64,000 bases of DNA from the NCBI RefSeq assembly GCF_007859735.1, contig NZ_SIHI01000005.1:1-64000 (forward strand), in the 5' to 3' direction. Within the stretch, counting starts at the first letter, position 1. The number at the start of each line of letters is the position of its first letter. A program made the translations under genes and the position numbers. Of this stretch, positions 1-11,871 are shown one piece after another. The DNA is from Thalassoglobus neptunius. GTDB taxonomy: Bacteria > Planctomycetota > Planctomycetia > Planctomycetales > Planctomycetaceae. Below the pieces are notes generated by a model, which searched no databases, was not told the DNA's origin, and saw nothing but the letters and a program-made list of their open reading frames with translations.

Positions 1-46
1 GGTCAGTCAGGTCACTTGGGTACGCTTTTCGAATCGCCTCGGACAC
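1..46 (-). CDS. IS5-family transposase, N-terminal fragment (cut by window edge)
   Basis: Read on the minus strand from a GTG at 46-44, the frame gives MSEAIRKAYPSDLTD before the window ends. The YPSDLTD motif shortly after the start is the hallmark N-terminus of IS5-family (IS402/IS427-like, DUF4096) DDE transposases. A strong Shine-Dalgarno AAAGGAG (53-59, minus strand) sits 6 nt upstream of the GTG, which supports this start. Only 15 residues are visible, so integrity of the gene and its catalytic residues is unknown. Confidence 0.65.
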   Translation of the reverse strand, partial: MSEAIRKAYPSDLTD

Positions 47-52
47 CGTGCA

Positions 53-78
53 CTCCTTTGCGTTGATGAACCGCAAAG
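53..78 (-). promoter_or_regulatory. Hairpin masking the transposase ribosome binding site
   Basis: CTTTGCG at 56-62 and CGCAAAG at 72-78 form a perfect 7-bp stem with a 9-nt loop. On the minus-strand mRNA the downstream arm contains most of the AAAGGAG ribosome binding site (53-59). Such hairpins are known in other insertion sequences to block translation of transposase from read-through transcripts. Here the role is inferred from position alone. Confidence 0.5.
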
Positions 79-164
79 TGTGAACAAAACCAGACTTTCA
101 CAAAACCTCAGTTTCCGGATAGCCTCTGAGTTTCTCTGGGGCGGACTTTCATGACAGTTTGAAA

Positions 165-896
165 ATGATGGCGATGGACTCGACGCGGCCGCGAGTTTCT
201 TTTGTGATTCCTGCACGGAATGAGGAACTGCTGATCGCGTCAGCCATCTTTGCAATCGCCCAGTCCGTCGTCCCCTGCTCGATTTCGTTGGAAGTGATTG
301 TCGTCAATGACGGGTCGACCGACGAAACGGCGGGCATCGCAAAAGACTGCGGCGCTCAGGTGATCGATGTTCAGCTTCACAATATTGCAGCTGTCCGAAA
401 CGCGGGGGCCGAAGTGGCTTCCGGAGAGATTCTGATTTTTGTCGATGCCGACACGTTGATGAACGCGGATTGTCTGAAAGGCATTCTCGCAGCGGTTGAG
501 GGCGGAGCGATCGCTGGCGGAACCGCAGTTGAGTTTGATCGGCGTATCACCTGGCTTCAGCGTGTCATGTCGAAGAGCTTTCTCTTCGTCTGGCAGCGTA
601 TCTTTGGGTACGGATGCGGATGTTGCCTCTTCGCGAGACGAGACGTCTTTCAAGAGATCGGTGGGTTTGATCCAACCTATCTGTCGTCAGAAGAACGTCC
701 CTTCACACGCTCGATGAAGAAAAAGGGGCCTTTTGTTCTGACTCGACAGCCCGTGTTGACGTCGTCGAGAAAATTCCGACTCTACTCATCGTGGCACTTA
801 ACAAAAGTGGTCTTCCGGTCGCTGTTCCTTGGGAAATACCGCAACCGCGAGGAATTGGGTGTTTTCTACGATGCTCCGCGTGAGTCGGAAATCTGA
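165..896 (+). CDS. Glycosyltransferase family 2 protein
   Basis: A cytoplasmic GT-A-fold glycosyltransferase that would transfer a sugar from a nucleotide-sugar donor. The N-terminus has the typical VSFVIPARNEE strand and loop, then VVNDGSTDET, and a DxD-type metal-binding motif FVDADT about 100 residues in. The acceptor-side motif RRDVFQEIGGFD follows near residue 165. At about 243 residues it is a short GT2 without membrane anchors. The start is uncertain: TTG at 159 and ATGs at 165, 168 and 174 are all in frame, and none has a clear ribosome binding site. The gene begins about 50 bp from the presumed end of the insertion sequence, so its own promoter may have been displaced. Substrate cannot be predicted. 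Confidence 0.85.
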   Translation: MMAMDSTRPRVSFVIPARNEELLIASAIFAIAQSVVPCSISLEVIVVNDGSTDETAGIAKDCGAQVIDVQLHNIAAVRNAGAEVASGEILIFVDADTLMNADCLKGILAAVEGGAIAGGTAVEFDRRITWLQRVMSKSFLFVWQRIFGYGCGCCLFARRDVFQEIGGFDPTYLSSEERPFTRSMKKKGPFVLTRQPVLTSSRKFRLYSSWHLTKVVFRSLFLGKYRNREELGVFYDAPRESEI

Positions 897-1023
897 TTCA
901 AACGGTGTCGAATGGAAGGTATTGAAGCCCAAGTCTCTGGATGATGGTTGAAAACCGGTTTGAGGAGGCTTCACGAGTTCGGCGTGTCGTTCTACTATTG
1001 GGGATTGACTCAGAAGGAACGTC

Positions 1024-1521
1024 ATGGCCAGCAAGAAATCAAAGAAGAAAAAGACTCCAGCGGTCGATCCAAATTCTCGCACGATCTGCCGAAATCGTCG
1101 TGCGCGTCATGACTATGAAATTGTCGAAGAACTCGAGTGCGGCATTGTCCTGACAGGCAGTGAAGTGAAGAGTATTCGTGATAATAAAGTGACGATTGAT
1201 GAAGGTTTCGCTCGGATTCAAAATGGGGAACTGTGGCTCATCAATTGTGACATCGCTGAGTATCCCCAAGCGACATATCTGAATCACGAACGAAGACGAG
1301 AACGGAAGCTGCTCTTGAAGAGGCGGGAGTTCCGAAAATTCGCGGAATCGGCCGGGCATGACGGAATGACGTTGATTCCGCTTTCGATGTACTTCACACG
1401 CGGGCTTGTAAAGGTGACGATCGGAGCTGCGCGCGGTCGCAAGAAGTACGATCAACGCGACAAGCTGAAAAGCAATCAGGCTCGGAGAACGATGCAGGAA
1501 GCGATGCGGAAGAAGTACTAA
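1024..1521 (+). CDS. smpB: SsrA-binding protein SmpB
   Basis: Binds tmRNA and delivers it to stalled ribosomes for trans-translation. The 165-residue protein starts with a Lys-rich extension, then shows the SmpB core: RRARHDYEIVEELECGIVL, TGSEVKSIRDNKV, the INCDIAEY strand and the basic C-terminal tail beginning GAARGRKKYDQRD. That tail mimics the missing mRNA/anticodon in the decoding centre. Length is in the family range (about 150-165). AAGGA lies just upstream of the ATG. No tmRNA gene is visible in the window. Downstream is a convergent gene separated by a hairpin. Confidence 0.97.
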   Translation: MASKKSKKKKTPAVDPNSRTICRNRRARHDYEIVEELECGIVLTGSEVKSIRDNKVTIDEGFARIQNGELWLINCDIAEYPQATYLNHERRRERKLLLKRREFRKFAESAGHDGMTLIPLSMYFTRGLVKVTIGAARGRKKYDQRDKLKSNQARRTMQEAMRKKY

Positions 1522-1566
1522 CGTCCTCCGTTCTTCCTCGAGCTTGAACGGATTCTTCGCGTGATT

Positions 1567-1599
1567 GCTTCTTCGAGTTGTTGAAGACTCGTCAGAAGC
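1567..1599. terminator. Possible bidirectional terminator hairpin
   Basis: In the convergent gap between smpB and the next gene, GCTTCT (1567-1572) pairs with AGAAGC (1594-1599) and, inside it, CGAG (1574-1577) pairs with CTCG (1588-1591). There is no good T-tract on either side, so intrinsic termination is uncertain. Confidence 0.35.
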
Positions 1600-1630
1600 G
1601 CTGGCGTTGCACGAGAACCATCAAGCCGAT

Positions 1631-2167
1631 TTACTCGGGAAGAAAGCCGCGTTCGCGAAGCTCCTGAATGTTTCCGGGTGCGCTGTCCATGATCCGGGTG
1701 ACGGTGTACTTGAACACAGCTGCTCCGCCGAGACCGTGAGGAGCTGTCAGAATAGCCACGCGGTCTTCTTCTTCGGTGTCGAGACGACGGTTCAATTTCG
1801 CGACAACTTCTTCGATATTGTCGCTGAGCAGTTCGGGTTGCTGTTGCGTGTTCTCGAGTTTCAAATTTGAGAATGCAGCCGAGCGGGACATGAGAAAGTC
1901 AATCATCCCGCCGAATTGTTCGCTCTCGAAAAAATTGCGAAACTCGGGAGGCGCATTGTGCGGAGAGATAATGAGAGGACGCGTGACTCTCACACATCCT
2001 CGGCGAACCTCCACGAGTCCGTCGGCTTCCTCGCCATCTGTGACAAGATAGTATTCAAGGTCGCTGGCACCGAATGTGAAAAGCGAATAGGGCACAGGCC
2101 GGACAATCTCGACCTTGCTCCAAAGGTTGTTGAAGTTCTCTTCTCGATGAAAATCGTAGTCATTCAT
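1631..2167 (-). CDS. Conserved hypothetical protein (planctomycete-type)
   Basis: A soluble protein of about 178 residues with no signal peptide or membrane segment. I chose the ATG at 2167 (MNDYDFHREENF) because the 40 residues upstream in the longer frame look like untranslated sequence. Visible features are an aromatic-rich N-terminal half (RPVPYSLFTFGASDLEYYLV), a segment FFESEQFGGMIDFLM, and a charged helical region LNRRLDTEEEDRVAIL. I do not recognise a family. It is convergent with smpB and divergent from the Lys/Ala-rich gene at 2325. Confidence 0.75.
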   Translation of the reverse strand: MNDYDFHREENFNNLWSKVEIVRPVPYSLFTFGASDLEYYLVTDGEEADGLVEVRRGCVRVTRPLIISPHNAPPEFRNFFESEQFGGMIDFLMSRSAAFSNLKLENTQQQPELLSDNIEEVVAKLNRRLDTEEEDRVAILTAPHGLGGAAVFKYTVTRIMDSAPGNIQELRERGFLPE

Positions 2168-2324
2168 GGCTGTAGTTGAGTGAATTGAGTTTCGACTCAC
2201 AAGTCCGCAACGTCTTGACAACAGTGACATCGCCCATACAACACGTCTCAAGACAATGATGTCAGCATCATTCGGGTGCTTTGGCACCTGAGTTTGATTC
2301 AGGATTGAAACAGGGGAAAACGAA

Positions 2325-2585
2325 ATGAGTGGCCCAATCGTACGTACTGGAGCAACACCGGAATACTGGGAAAACTGGGATCAGGTCTTCGGAAAAGGGA
2401 AAACCAAGAAGAAGTCCGCCCCCAAGAAGAAGGCAGCTAAAAAGACAGCCAAGAAGGCTGCAAGCACTGCCGCTAAGTCTGCTCCAAAAAAGAAAACAGC
2501 CACCAAAAAGGTTGCCACAAAGAGTGCAGCGAAGAAGTCTGCGAAAAAAGCTCCTAAGAAGAGTGCGAAGAAGAAGTCAAAGTAG
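2325..2585 (+). CDS. Lys/Ala-rich histone H1-like small protein
   Basis: An 86-residue protein made of two parts. A head of about 24 residues (MSGPIVRTGATPEYWENWD) is hydrophilic with aromatic residues. The remainder is almost entirely Lys, Ala, Ser, Thr and Pro in KKxxKK-type repeats, resembling the C-terminal tail of histone H1 and bacterial Hc1/AlgP-like proteins. It probably binds DNA or RNA through charge. In databases such proteins are sometimes labelled sigma-subunit-like, but I see no sigma domain. A GGGG-containing leader precedes the ATG. It is transcribed alone. Confidence 0.8.
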   Translation: MSGPIVRTGATPEYWENWDQVFGKGKTKKKSAPKKKAAKKTAKKAASTAAKSAPKKKTATKKVATKSAAKKSAKKAPKKSAKKKSK

Positions 2586-2729
2586 CGAGGCTGAGGGGAA
2601 TGTGAACGCGCGATGCGCCCGTCCATCGTCGTGCGGAAGTGGGCTTCTCACAGAGATCAGACGGCAGGAGTGGTTTGATTCCGTTTCCCAGCGAAGTCTG
2701 CATGGCCTGAAGTTTCGATGAGGTTTGCA

Positions 2730-4367
2730 ATGCCGAGTGTCGAAACCACTGCTCGAAGTAATTCGGAGCAACGTGCGCTTGCCTGGGCGGATTGGCTGAC
2801 CGGGGCGGTTATCTACGGTGTTTTGCTGTGCGTCTCGTTTCTCCGAGTTCCAATTCCGGGAGTGAATGAGCCGCACTATCTGAGTAAGGCGAAGCACTTT
2901 TGGCAGCCTGAGTGGTGTGCCGGCGACTTTTTTCTGGATTCCTCCAATCCTCATCTGGTTTTCTATTGGGTGTTTGGGTGGCTTTCGCAGCTGCTCACAT
3001 TGGAGCAGGCAGCTATTGTCGTTCGGGTTGTGGGCTATCTCCCTCTGGCGGTCGGATGGACGCTTCTTGGAAAGCGAGTCACTGGGTCCGGGATTGCGAG
3101 CGTGCTGTCGCTCGGGGTCTTTCTGACGTTTCATAGCCTCGGAAACTGGTCCGGGGAGTGGCTGGTGGGAGGAATGGAGTCCAAGGTCATCGCTTATGGA
3201 TTTCTGTTTGGAGCGATGGCGAGTGCGATGTCTTTGCGAATTGTCGCGAGTGCATTGTTAGCGGGGCTCGCGATTTCGTTTCATCCCGTCGTCGGAGTCT
3301 GGGGAACACTCTCGGCAGCGGCGGCGACGTTGTGTTGGGTTGTCTTGTTCGGACGGAGTCAGATTCGCAATTCCCCAATCCCGGTGTCGCGATGGTTTCT
3401 GGCAGCGATTGTTTTTGTGGTCGCTGCTTTGCCGGGTTTGTGGTCAGCGGCGTCGATCGTTCTTCAAACGGATCCGAACGATTCTCTGATGGCGACTCAT
3501 CTGCAAGTTGCTCATCGGCTAGCTCATCATCTCGATCCGATGACGTTCCCGAAATCTTCGCATCGCTATTTCACGATGCTTGTCCTCGCCTGGGCGGTGT
3601 TCATTGTTCTGCAACCGACTCGCGATGAAGCGATTCGCTGGTGGCGGTTCATTGGGTTCTGGGCGCTCGCGTTTGCACTCATCGGAGTTGCGATTGCCTG
3701 GGGGCCGAGGCCAGTCAAGTCGATGCCGGGGTACGAGTGGCGGATCGCGCTTTTGAAGTTCTATCCGTTTCGGCTCGCTGACATTCTGATTCCCGTTTCC
3801 ATCAGTTTCTCAATTGCTGAGTTAGTGAGAAGAGAGACTTCGGACCGATTTCGTTCGAACGTTTGGGCGAACGCACTTTGCGTCTGCATCGCGAGTGTTC
3901 TGGTTTCTGTGGCGGTCTGGATGCCGGGTTCAGATCGGAATCCGAGTGGGATGTCAGCCGAGGTGCGAGCGAACTGGATTGACGTGGCCCGGTGGATTGA
4001 TGAGCACACTCCTGAAGACTCGCTTGTGTACAGTCTGGAGAATCAGTGGGCGGTCAAATGGTTTGCGAACCGTCCGGAATATGTGAACTACAAAGACTGT
4101 CCGCAGGATGCAGAATCTCTTCTTGAATGGAACCGGCGGCTGTGGATGATTGCAAACTGGAAGAAGGCTGCGACGAAAGACATGCTCATCACGGCGGATG
4201 AACTTCAGGATCTTCATGACCGAACCGGGATTGATGAGATCATCTTCGGGAAGTACTGGAAGGTTGATGTCGACGCGAACTACCGCAACAAGAGTTTTCG
4301 CGTCTATCGCATTCCGACTGATGGGCACGCATCTGGACCGACACAATCGCCGAATCCCGAAGATTGA
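2730..4367 (+). CDS. Polytopic membrane protein (DUF6798/GT-C-like)
   Basis: An integral membrane protein of about 545 residues. I prefer the ATG at 2730 (MPSVETTARS) over 2718 because GAGG sits 6 nt upstream of it. About ten hydrophobic segments lie between residues 20 and 400, including an early loop with the motif NEPHYLSKAKHFW. That loop resembles the first periplasmic loop of GT-C-type proteins and DUF6798 proteins. The soluble C-terminal third (WIDEHTPEDSLVYSLENQW onward) is typical of this planctomycete family. Function is unknown; a role in transferring lipid-linked sugars is possible but unproved. Confidence 0.8.
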   Translation: MPSVETTARSNSEQRALAWADWLTGAVIYGVLLCVSFLRVPIPGVNEPHYLSKAKHFWQPEWCAGDFFLDSSNPHLVFYWVFGWLSQLLTLEQAAIVVRVVGYLPLAVGWTLLGKRVTGSGIASVLSLGVFLTFHSLGNWSGEWLVGGMESKVIAYGFLFGAMASAMSLRIVASALLAGLAISFHPVVGVWGTLSAAAATLCWVVLFGRSQIRNSPIPVSRWFLAAIVFVVAALPGLWSAASIVLQTDPNDSLMATHLQVAHRLAHHLDPMTFPKSSHRYFTMLVLAWAVFIVLQPTRDEAIRWWRFIGFWALAFALIGVAIAWGPRPVKSMPGYEWRIALLKFYPFRLADILIPVSISFSIAELVRRETSDRFRSNVWANALCVCIASVLVSVAVWMPGSDRNPSGMSAEVRANWIDVARWIDEHTPEDSLVYSLENQWAVKWFANRPEYVNYKDCPQDAESLLEWNRRLWMIANWKKAATKDMLITADELQDLHDRTGIDEIIFGKYWKVDVDANYRNKSFRVYRIPTDGHASGPTQSPNPED

Positions 4368-4583
4368 AACTCGGCCGATTCAAATTTGAGTTGGCCAAAT
4401 CCGCTTCGAAGTGCTTATCTTGTCGTACCAATCTGAAGTTCTTGATGATAGTTTTCAGTCTTCATCCTGTGACCGCAGTCGCTTCGGTCTTCGATTTCGT
4501 TCATTGATGAAGTGATACACGAAGGCTGAACCAAGAGCTGCAGAGCCTCAACAATCCTTCTGGACAAGAAGCAACCGACATCA

Positions 4584-6170
4584 ATGAATGAATCATTAGA
4601 GTCCCCTTCCCCGGATCGGACGGGGCGAAATTGGATCTCGGTTGCGATTGCGATTCTTCTGTTTGTCGGAATCCTCTGCTTGCCCACTCCGAGCGGGATG
4701 ACTGCCGAAGCTCATCGTCTGGCGGCGATCACCGTCCTCATGGCGACAATGTGGTTGACGCAGCCCATTCATATTGCAGTGACGAGTCTGATCCCGATTG
4801 CCGCGTATCCTTTTCTGGGGATTCTCACCGCGAAACAAGTGAGTCTTCAGTATGCGGATCACAATGTCTTTCTCTATCTCGGAGGGTTCGCGATTGCAGT
4901 GGCGATCGAGCAGTGTGGTCTGCATCGGCGAATCGCGTTGCACATTATCAGTCGAGTCGGAAGCAGTCCGAGGCAGTTGGTCTTCGGATTTATGTTGACC
5001 TCCGCAATTCTCTCCATGTGGATTTCGAACACAGCCACAACGATGATGATGTTGCCAATCGCACTGGCGATGTTGACGACTCTCAAGGATGCTCTTCGAA
5101 CGAGTGATCCCGAACACGCGAAGATGATCGCCGACAAGCTGACAGTTCCGGTGCTTCTGGGAATCGCTTATGCGTCGAGTATTGGTGGTCTCTCCACATT
5201 TGTTGGAACACCGACCAATGTGACTTTCCTCGGATTCTGGGATCAGTCATTCGTTCCCAAGGGGTACGAGAGTCTGTCGATGGCGGAGTGGATGGCATCC
5301 TTTGTTCCGCTCAGCGTTCTTATGCTTCTCGCTGCCGGAGGAGTTCTGACGTTTGGACTTCCAGCGTTGAAGGATACCGAGAAATACGGTCGTGAATTCT
5401 TTCGCCAGCAGCTTGCTGGTTTGGGACGGGCGAGTCGGACCGAACGGCGGGTTTTCGGAGTCTTCGTGATGACCGCCCTGCTCTGGGTGCTGCGAAAACC
5501 GATTATGTTCGACTCGTATCAACTCTTCCCGGACTGGCCCGGGCTTTGCGTTCAGTTGGCTGCCATGTGGGGCGCTGACATCAGCTACTTACCCGCATAC
5601 GTGCAGGATTCTTCGATTGCCATTGCGATGGCGATGTTGTTGTTCCTGATTCCCGGTGATCCCGATTCCAAAGGGGGCAGCCAACCTCTGCTCACATGGA
5701 CGGCTGCGGAAGCGGGGCTTCCCTGGGGAATGATTTTGCTGATTGGCAGTGGCTTTGCGATGGCTGAGGGGTTTGAAGTGACGCAGTTGGGAGACTGGTT
5801 GGGCCAACGCTTTGCTGAACAGCTGCAAGGAAAATCTCCAACAGTCATCGTCGCTGGCATCTGTTTGATGGTCACGTTCCTGACGGAGTTCACAACAAAC
5901 GTCGCGACCGTTAATACGCTTCAACCAACCCTCGCAGCGATGGCGGAACAATTGACGATTGATCCGCGACTGCTGTTGATTCCCGCCGCGATCTCGGCAA
6001 GTTGCGCCTTCATGCTTCCGATCGCGACGCCACCGAACGCGATTGTGTTTGGCTCCGGCAGAGTTCCGATCACTTCGATGGTTCGCTACGGAATTCTTTT
6101 GAATCTCGTGGGAGTGGTTCTGGTGACATTGGTGACCACTCAACTTGCTTCTCGAATGATGGGATTTTAG
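4584..6170 (+). CDS. SLC13/DASS-family anion (dicarboxylate) transporter
   Basis: Predicted sodium-coupled importer of di- or tricarboxylates or related anions in the inner membrane. The 528-residue protein has about 11-12 membrane segments and both halves of the DASS signature. The first half has WISNTATTMMMLPIA and the second has TEFTTNVATVNTLQP, the two SNT-type motifs that bind substrate and sodium. An internal G-T-P-T-N motif (FVGTPTNVTFLGF) is also present. The length fits bacterial VcINDY-like members, with a slightly enlarged loop. It stands alone, so the substrate cannot be inferred from neighbours. Confidence 0.9.
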   Translation: MNESLESPSPDRTGRNWISVAIAILLFVGILCLPTPSGMTAEAHRLAAITVLMATMWLTQPIHIAVTSLIPIAAYPFLGILTAKQVSLQYADHNVFLYLGGFAIAVAIEQCGLHRRIALHIISRVGSSPRQLVFGFMLTSAILSMWISNTATTMMMLPIALAMLTTLKDALRTSDPEHAKMIADKLTVPVLLGIAYASSIGGLSTFVGTPTNVTFLGFWDQSFVPKGYESLSMAEWMASFVPLSVLMLLAAGGVLTFGLPALKDTEKYGREFFRQQLAGLGRASRTERRVFGVFVMTALLWVLRKPIMFDSYQLFPDWPGLCVQLAAMWGADISYLPAYVQDSSIAIAMAMLLFLIPGDPDSKGGSQPLLTWTAAEAGLPWGMILLIGSGFAMAEGFEVTQLGDWLGQRFAEQLQGKSPTVIVAGICLMVTFLTEFTTNVATVNTLQPTLAAMAEQLTIDPRLLLIPAAISASCAFMLPIATPPNAIVFGSGRVPITSMVRYGILLNLVGVVLVTLVTTQLASRMMGF

Positions 6171-6430
6171 ACCGCAGACGATGTTTCTCTGCGCTTGTCA
6201 AATTCGGGAAATTCGGAAGCGGCAATGAGTTGAGGAATCGACTGGCGATGGCTCGAAATTTGACCCGGGGGCTTGGGCTCACTATTCTTAAGTGAACACT
6301 GATCCGAGAAGTTCTTCCCAAACTCGCATGAATTGACTGAACGGAAACGACCTCCAACAGTCGAAACGAGTGCTCATGTCAGAAGAACAGGTTCAAGTGT
6401 TGTCCCGCCCCCCTCGTCCACCTGGATGTC

Positions 6431-9498
<3,068 letters not shown>

Positions 9499-9502
<4 letters not shown>

Positions 9503-10905
9503 CATTTCCACACCTTCAAAATCAGACGCGTCGGCAGTTCTTCACAGATTGTGGAGTCGGACTGGGGAAGATCTCACTCGGCTCCCTGCTTGCAAGCCAT
9601 GCCTGCGCCAACGGAAGTGCGACGGTCGGCGTGACTCCGCGTGTGAAGCGTGTGATCTATCTCTTCATGGCGGGGGCTCCGAGTCAGTTGGAGCTGTTCG
9701 ACTATAAACCGAAGCTCAAGGAACTGGAGGGGAAACCGATTCCTCCTTCGGTGATCAAAGGGCAGCGATACGCCTTTATTCAGCCGGATGCTGCCGTTTT
9801 AGGACCACGGTTCTCGTTCCAGAAACACGGCGAAAGTGGGACGGAACTTTCCGAGATGTTGCCGCATCTCGCGAAGGTTGTTGACGATATCGCAGTGGTT
9901 CGTTCGGTCCACACTGATCAGTTCAACCATTCTCCCGCTCAGATTTTTCTGAATACCGGGAGCCCGATTCCCGGACGTCCTTCGATTGGTTCATGGCTCA
10001 GCTACGGAATCGGGAGTGAGGCCCATGACTTGCCCGGTTTTGTCGTTTTGAAAAGTGGAGGCAGCCTCAGCGGTGGTGCGTCAATGTGGAGTTCGGGATT
10101 TCTTCCGAGCAATCATCAGGGAGTCCCGTTTCGCGGACAGGGAGATCCGATTCTGCACGTTTCCAATCCGAATGGATTCGACAATCTCGCTCAGAGAGAC
10201 ACTCTCGATCTCATTCGTGATCTCAATACGAAACAGCTCGATGTGGTGGGAGACCCGGAAATCCGAACACGGATCGAAGCGTATGAACTCGCGTGGAAAA
10301 TGCAGTCCGCTGCCCCGGAACTGATGGACTTCTCTCAAGAGACGGAATCCACTCTTGAACTTTATGGGATGGATGCGAAACGTCCCAACGAGTTTGCACG
10401 AAACTGTCTTCTGGCCCGGCGACTTGCTGAGCGAGGTGTCCGCTTCATTCAGGTTTATCACGCTGGCTGGGATCATCATTCGAATGTTGAAGGTGGAGTG
10501 AAGAACCAGGCACAAACGACGGACAAAGCTGCTGCTGCGTTGCTTATTGATCTCAAACAGCGAGGACTCCTCGACGACACACTTGTGATTTGGGGAGGAG
10601 AGTTTGGACGAACGCCCATGGTCGAATCGAGTGCAGCACTCGGTCGAGAGAACGGGCGCGATCATCATCCGCAAGCGTTCACGATGTGGTTTGCGGGAGG
10701 AGGAATCCGGCCGGGAATGACCATCGGACAGACCGATGAACTCGGGTTTTCCATCGTCGAAGATCCTGTCCATGTTCACGACGTGCAGGCGACGCTGCTG
10801 CACTTGTTGGGAATCGATCACGAAAAGTTGACGTTCACTTATCAGGGGCGTCCTTTCCGTCTGACAGACGTCCACGGACATGTGATCGACAAGCTGTTGA
10901 GTTGA
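9499..10905 (+). CDS. DUF1501 domain protein (Tat-exported), partner of copy 1
   Basis: A 468-residue member of the alkaline-phosphatase/sulfatase-like DUF1501 family. The N-terminus has a twin-arginine motif (TRRQFFTDCG) followed by a hydrophobic stretch ending near residue 37, so folded export by Tat is likely. Recognisable family motifs are IYLFMAGAPSQLELFDYKP, VVRSVHTDQFNHSPAQ, LVIWGGEFGRTP and GRDHHPQAF; the Asp/His residues in the last would be candidate metal ligands. It overlaps the preceding cytochrome gene as ATGA. Enzymatic activity has not been defined for this family. Confidence 0.93.
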
Positions 10906-11127
10906 TGAGCGTGGCGGACTGATGAAACGTTGCTGAACAGGACATCGATGGAATTCGGTCGCCTGTCAGCCTTACGAACTGTTCGTCGACGTGACCGGTT
11001 TGCTTGCTCTGTTCCGGGTTCCGTCGAGAAGACTGGACAAGCGAACCAACCGCTTCTAGCCTGAGCAAAATCTCAGCAGTCAGCTGATCACCTCACCCCA
11101 TCACGTCCGAAAATGGAAAGCAAGTGT

Positions 11128-11580
11128 ATGCTCAAGCACACTCTCATTCACCCACAGATCAATGAGGTTCTTGGTCGGGCGGGGCATCACTCGAAGATCC
11201 TCATCGCTGATGGAAATTACCCGGCTTATAACACACTCGGACCGAATGCAGACCTCGTTTGCCTGAACCTCTCTCCGGGAATTGTCAGCTGCACTGACGT
11301 CCTCAAGGCACTGCTGTCAGCTGTTCCGATCGAAGCAGCCAACACGATGGGAATTCCTGACGACGATCCATACAAACTCGCTGGGGACCCGCCGATCTGG
11401 AATGAGTATCGAACGATTCTCAAAGATGCAGGCTCAGAGGTTGAATTGGAGCCCATTCAGAAATGGGACTTCTACGATGCCGTTGCGAGCCGAGATCACG
11501 TTTTGACCATCCAAACCGCTGATCAGGAGTTGTGGGCGAACCTGCTCCTGACGATGGGAGTTCGCAAACCGGGAGAGTAG
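11128..11580 (+). CDS. RbsD/FucU family sugar mutarotase-like protein
   Basis: Members catalyse pyranose/furanose or anomer interconversion of ribose or fucose. The protein of about 150 residues shows the family start MLKHTLIHPQINEVLGRAGH, with the catalytic-type His in GRAGHH and Asp in IADGNYP. The NLSPG and VASRDHVLTIQTAD segments follow. I chose the ATG at 11128 because it places the homologous start first and has GGAAAG upstream; the in-frame ATG at 11113 lacks a ribosome binding site. FucU-like features predominate, but the substrate is not certain. No sugar transporter is adjacent. Confidence 0.88.
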   Translation: MLKHTLIHPQINEVLGRAGHHSKILIADGNYPAYNTLGPNADLVCLNLSPGIVSCTDVLKALLSAVPIEAANTMGIPDDDPYKLAGDPPIWNEYRTILKDAGSEVELEPIQKWDFYDAVASRDHVLTIQTADQELWANLLLTMGVRKPGE

Positions 11581-11628
11581 TTTTCCAAGGTCAACCGGGC
11601 GAATGGTTCGTCATTCGCTCGGGGAAAC

Positions 11629-11871
11629 GTGTCGAAAGAAAAAGAATATTCAGGCGGACCGAAGCATTCGCAAGCAAGCGTCGCGTTCGGATCTGAAAAG
11701 CGATCGAGGCTGGAGTTCCTCTTGTCGGAGGCGTTTCAGGCGATCATAATCGGAAAAGACCTGAAATCATTGCATCGTCTCGTTCATTCCGCGGAGTTGA
11801 TCGGCTCAACGGTGTCTTGTGCGAGGTACGCATTCGTAAAGAACGATTTGAAGAGTTGTTTCAGCCCCTAG
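11629..11871 (+). CDS. Doubtful small ORF
   Basis: An 80-residue frame from a GTG start, between the RbsD/FucU gene and the first dispersed repeat; its TAG stop touches the repeat. The composition is mixed, with a helical middle (LEFLLSEAFQAIIIGKDLK) and no recognisable family or strong ribosome binding site. It may be a real hypothetical gene or chance. The 441 bp from 11581 to 12021 otherwise hold only the repeat. Confidence 0.22.
   Translation: MSKEKEYSGGPKHSQASVAFGSEKRSRLEFLLSEAFQAIIIGKDLKSLHRLVHSAELIGSTVSCARYAFVKNDLKSCFSP

Larger units (their letters stand above)
1..112 (-). mobile_element. End of an IS5-family-like insertion sequence (partial)
   Basis: The left edge carries the 5' end of a transposase gene read on the minus strand, preceded by a compact untranslated leader with a hairpin. 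The outer boundary is my inference: on the minus strand GAGGTTTTGTGAAAG (plus-strand 98-112) would be a plausible terminal repeat. An octamer ACAAAACC occurs twice in the leader (84-91 and 100-107, 16 nt apart), as expected for transposase-binding repeats near an end. The other end lies outside the window, so the terminal inverted repeat and target duplication cannot be checked. Confidence 0.5.

Noticed and set aside
4596-5117. 173-codon frame on the minus strand within the SLC13 gene
   Set aside because: It is a shadow of the transporter, with a His/Arg-rich translation and no family match.
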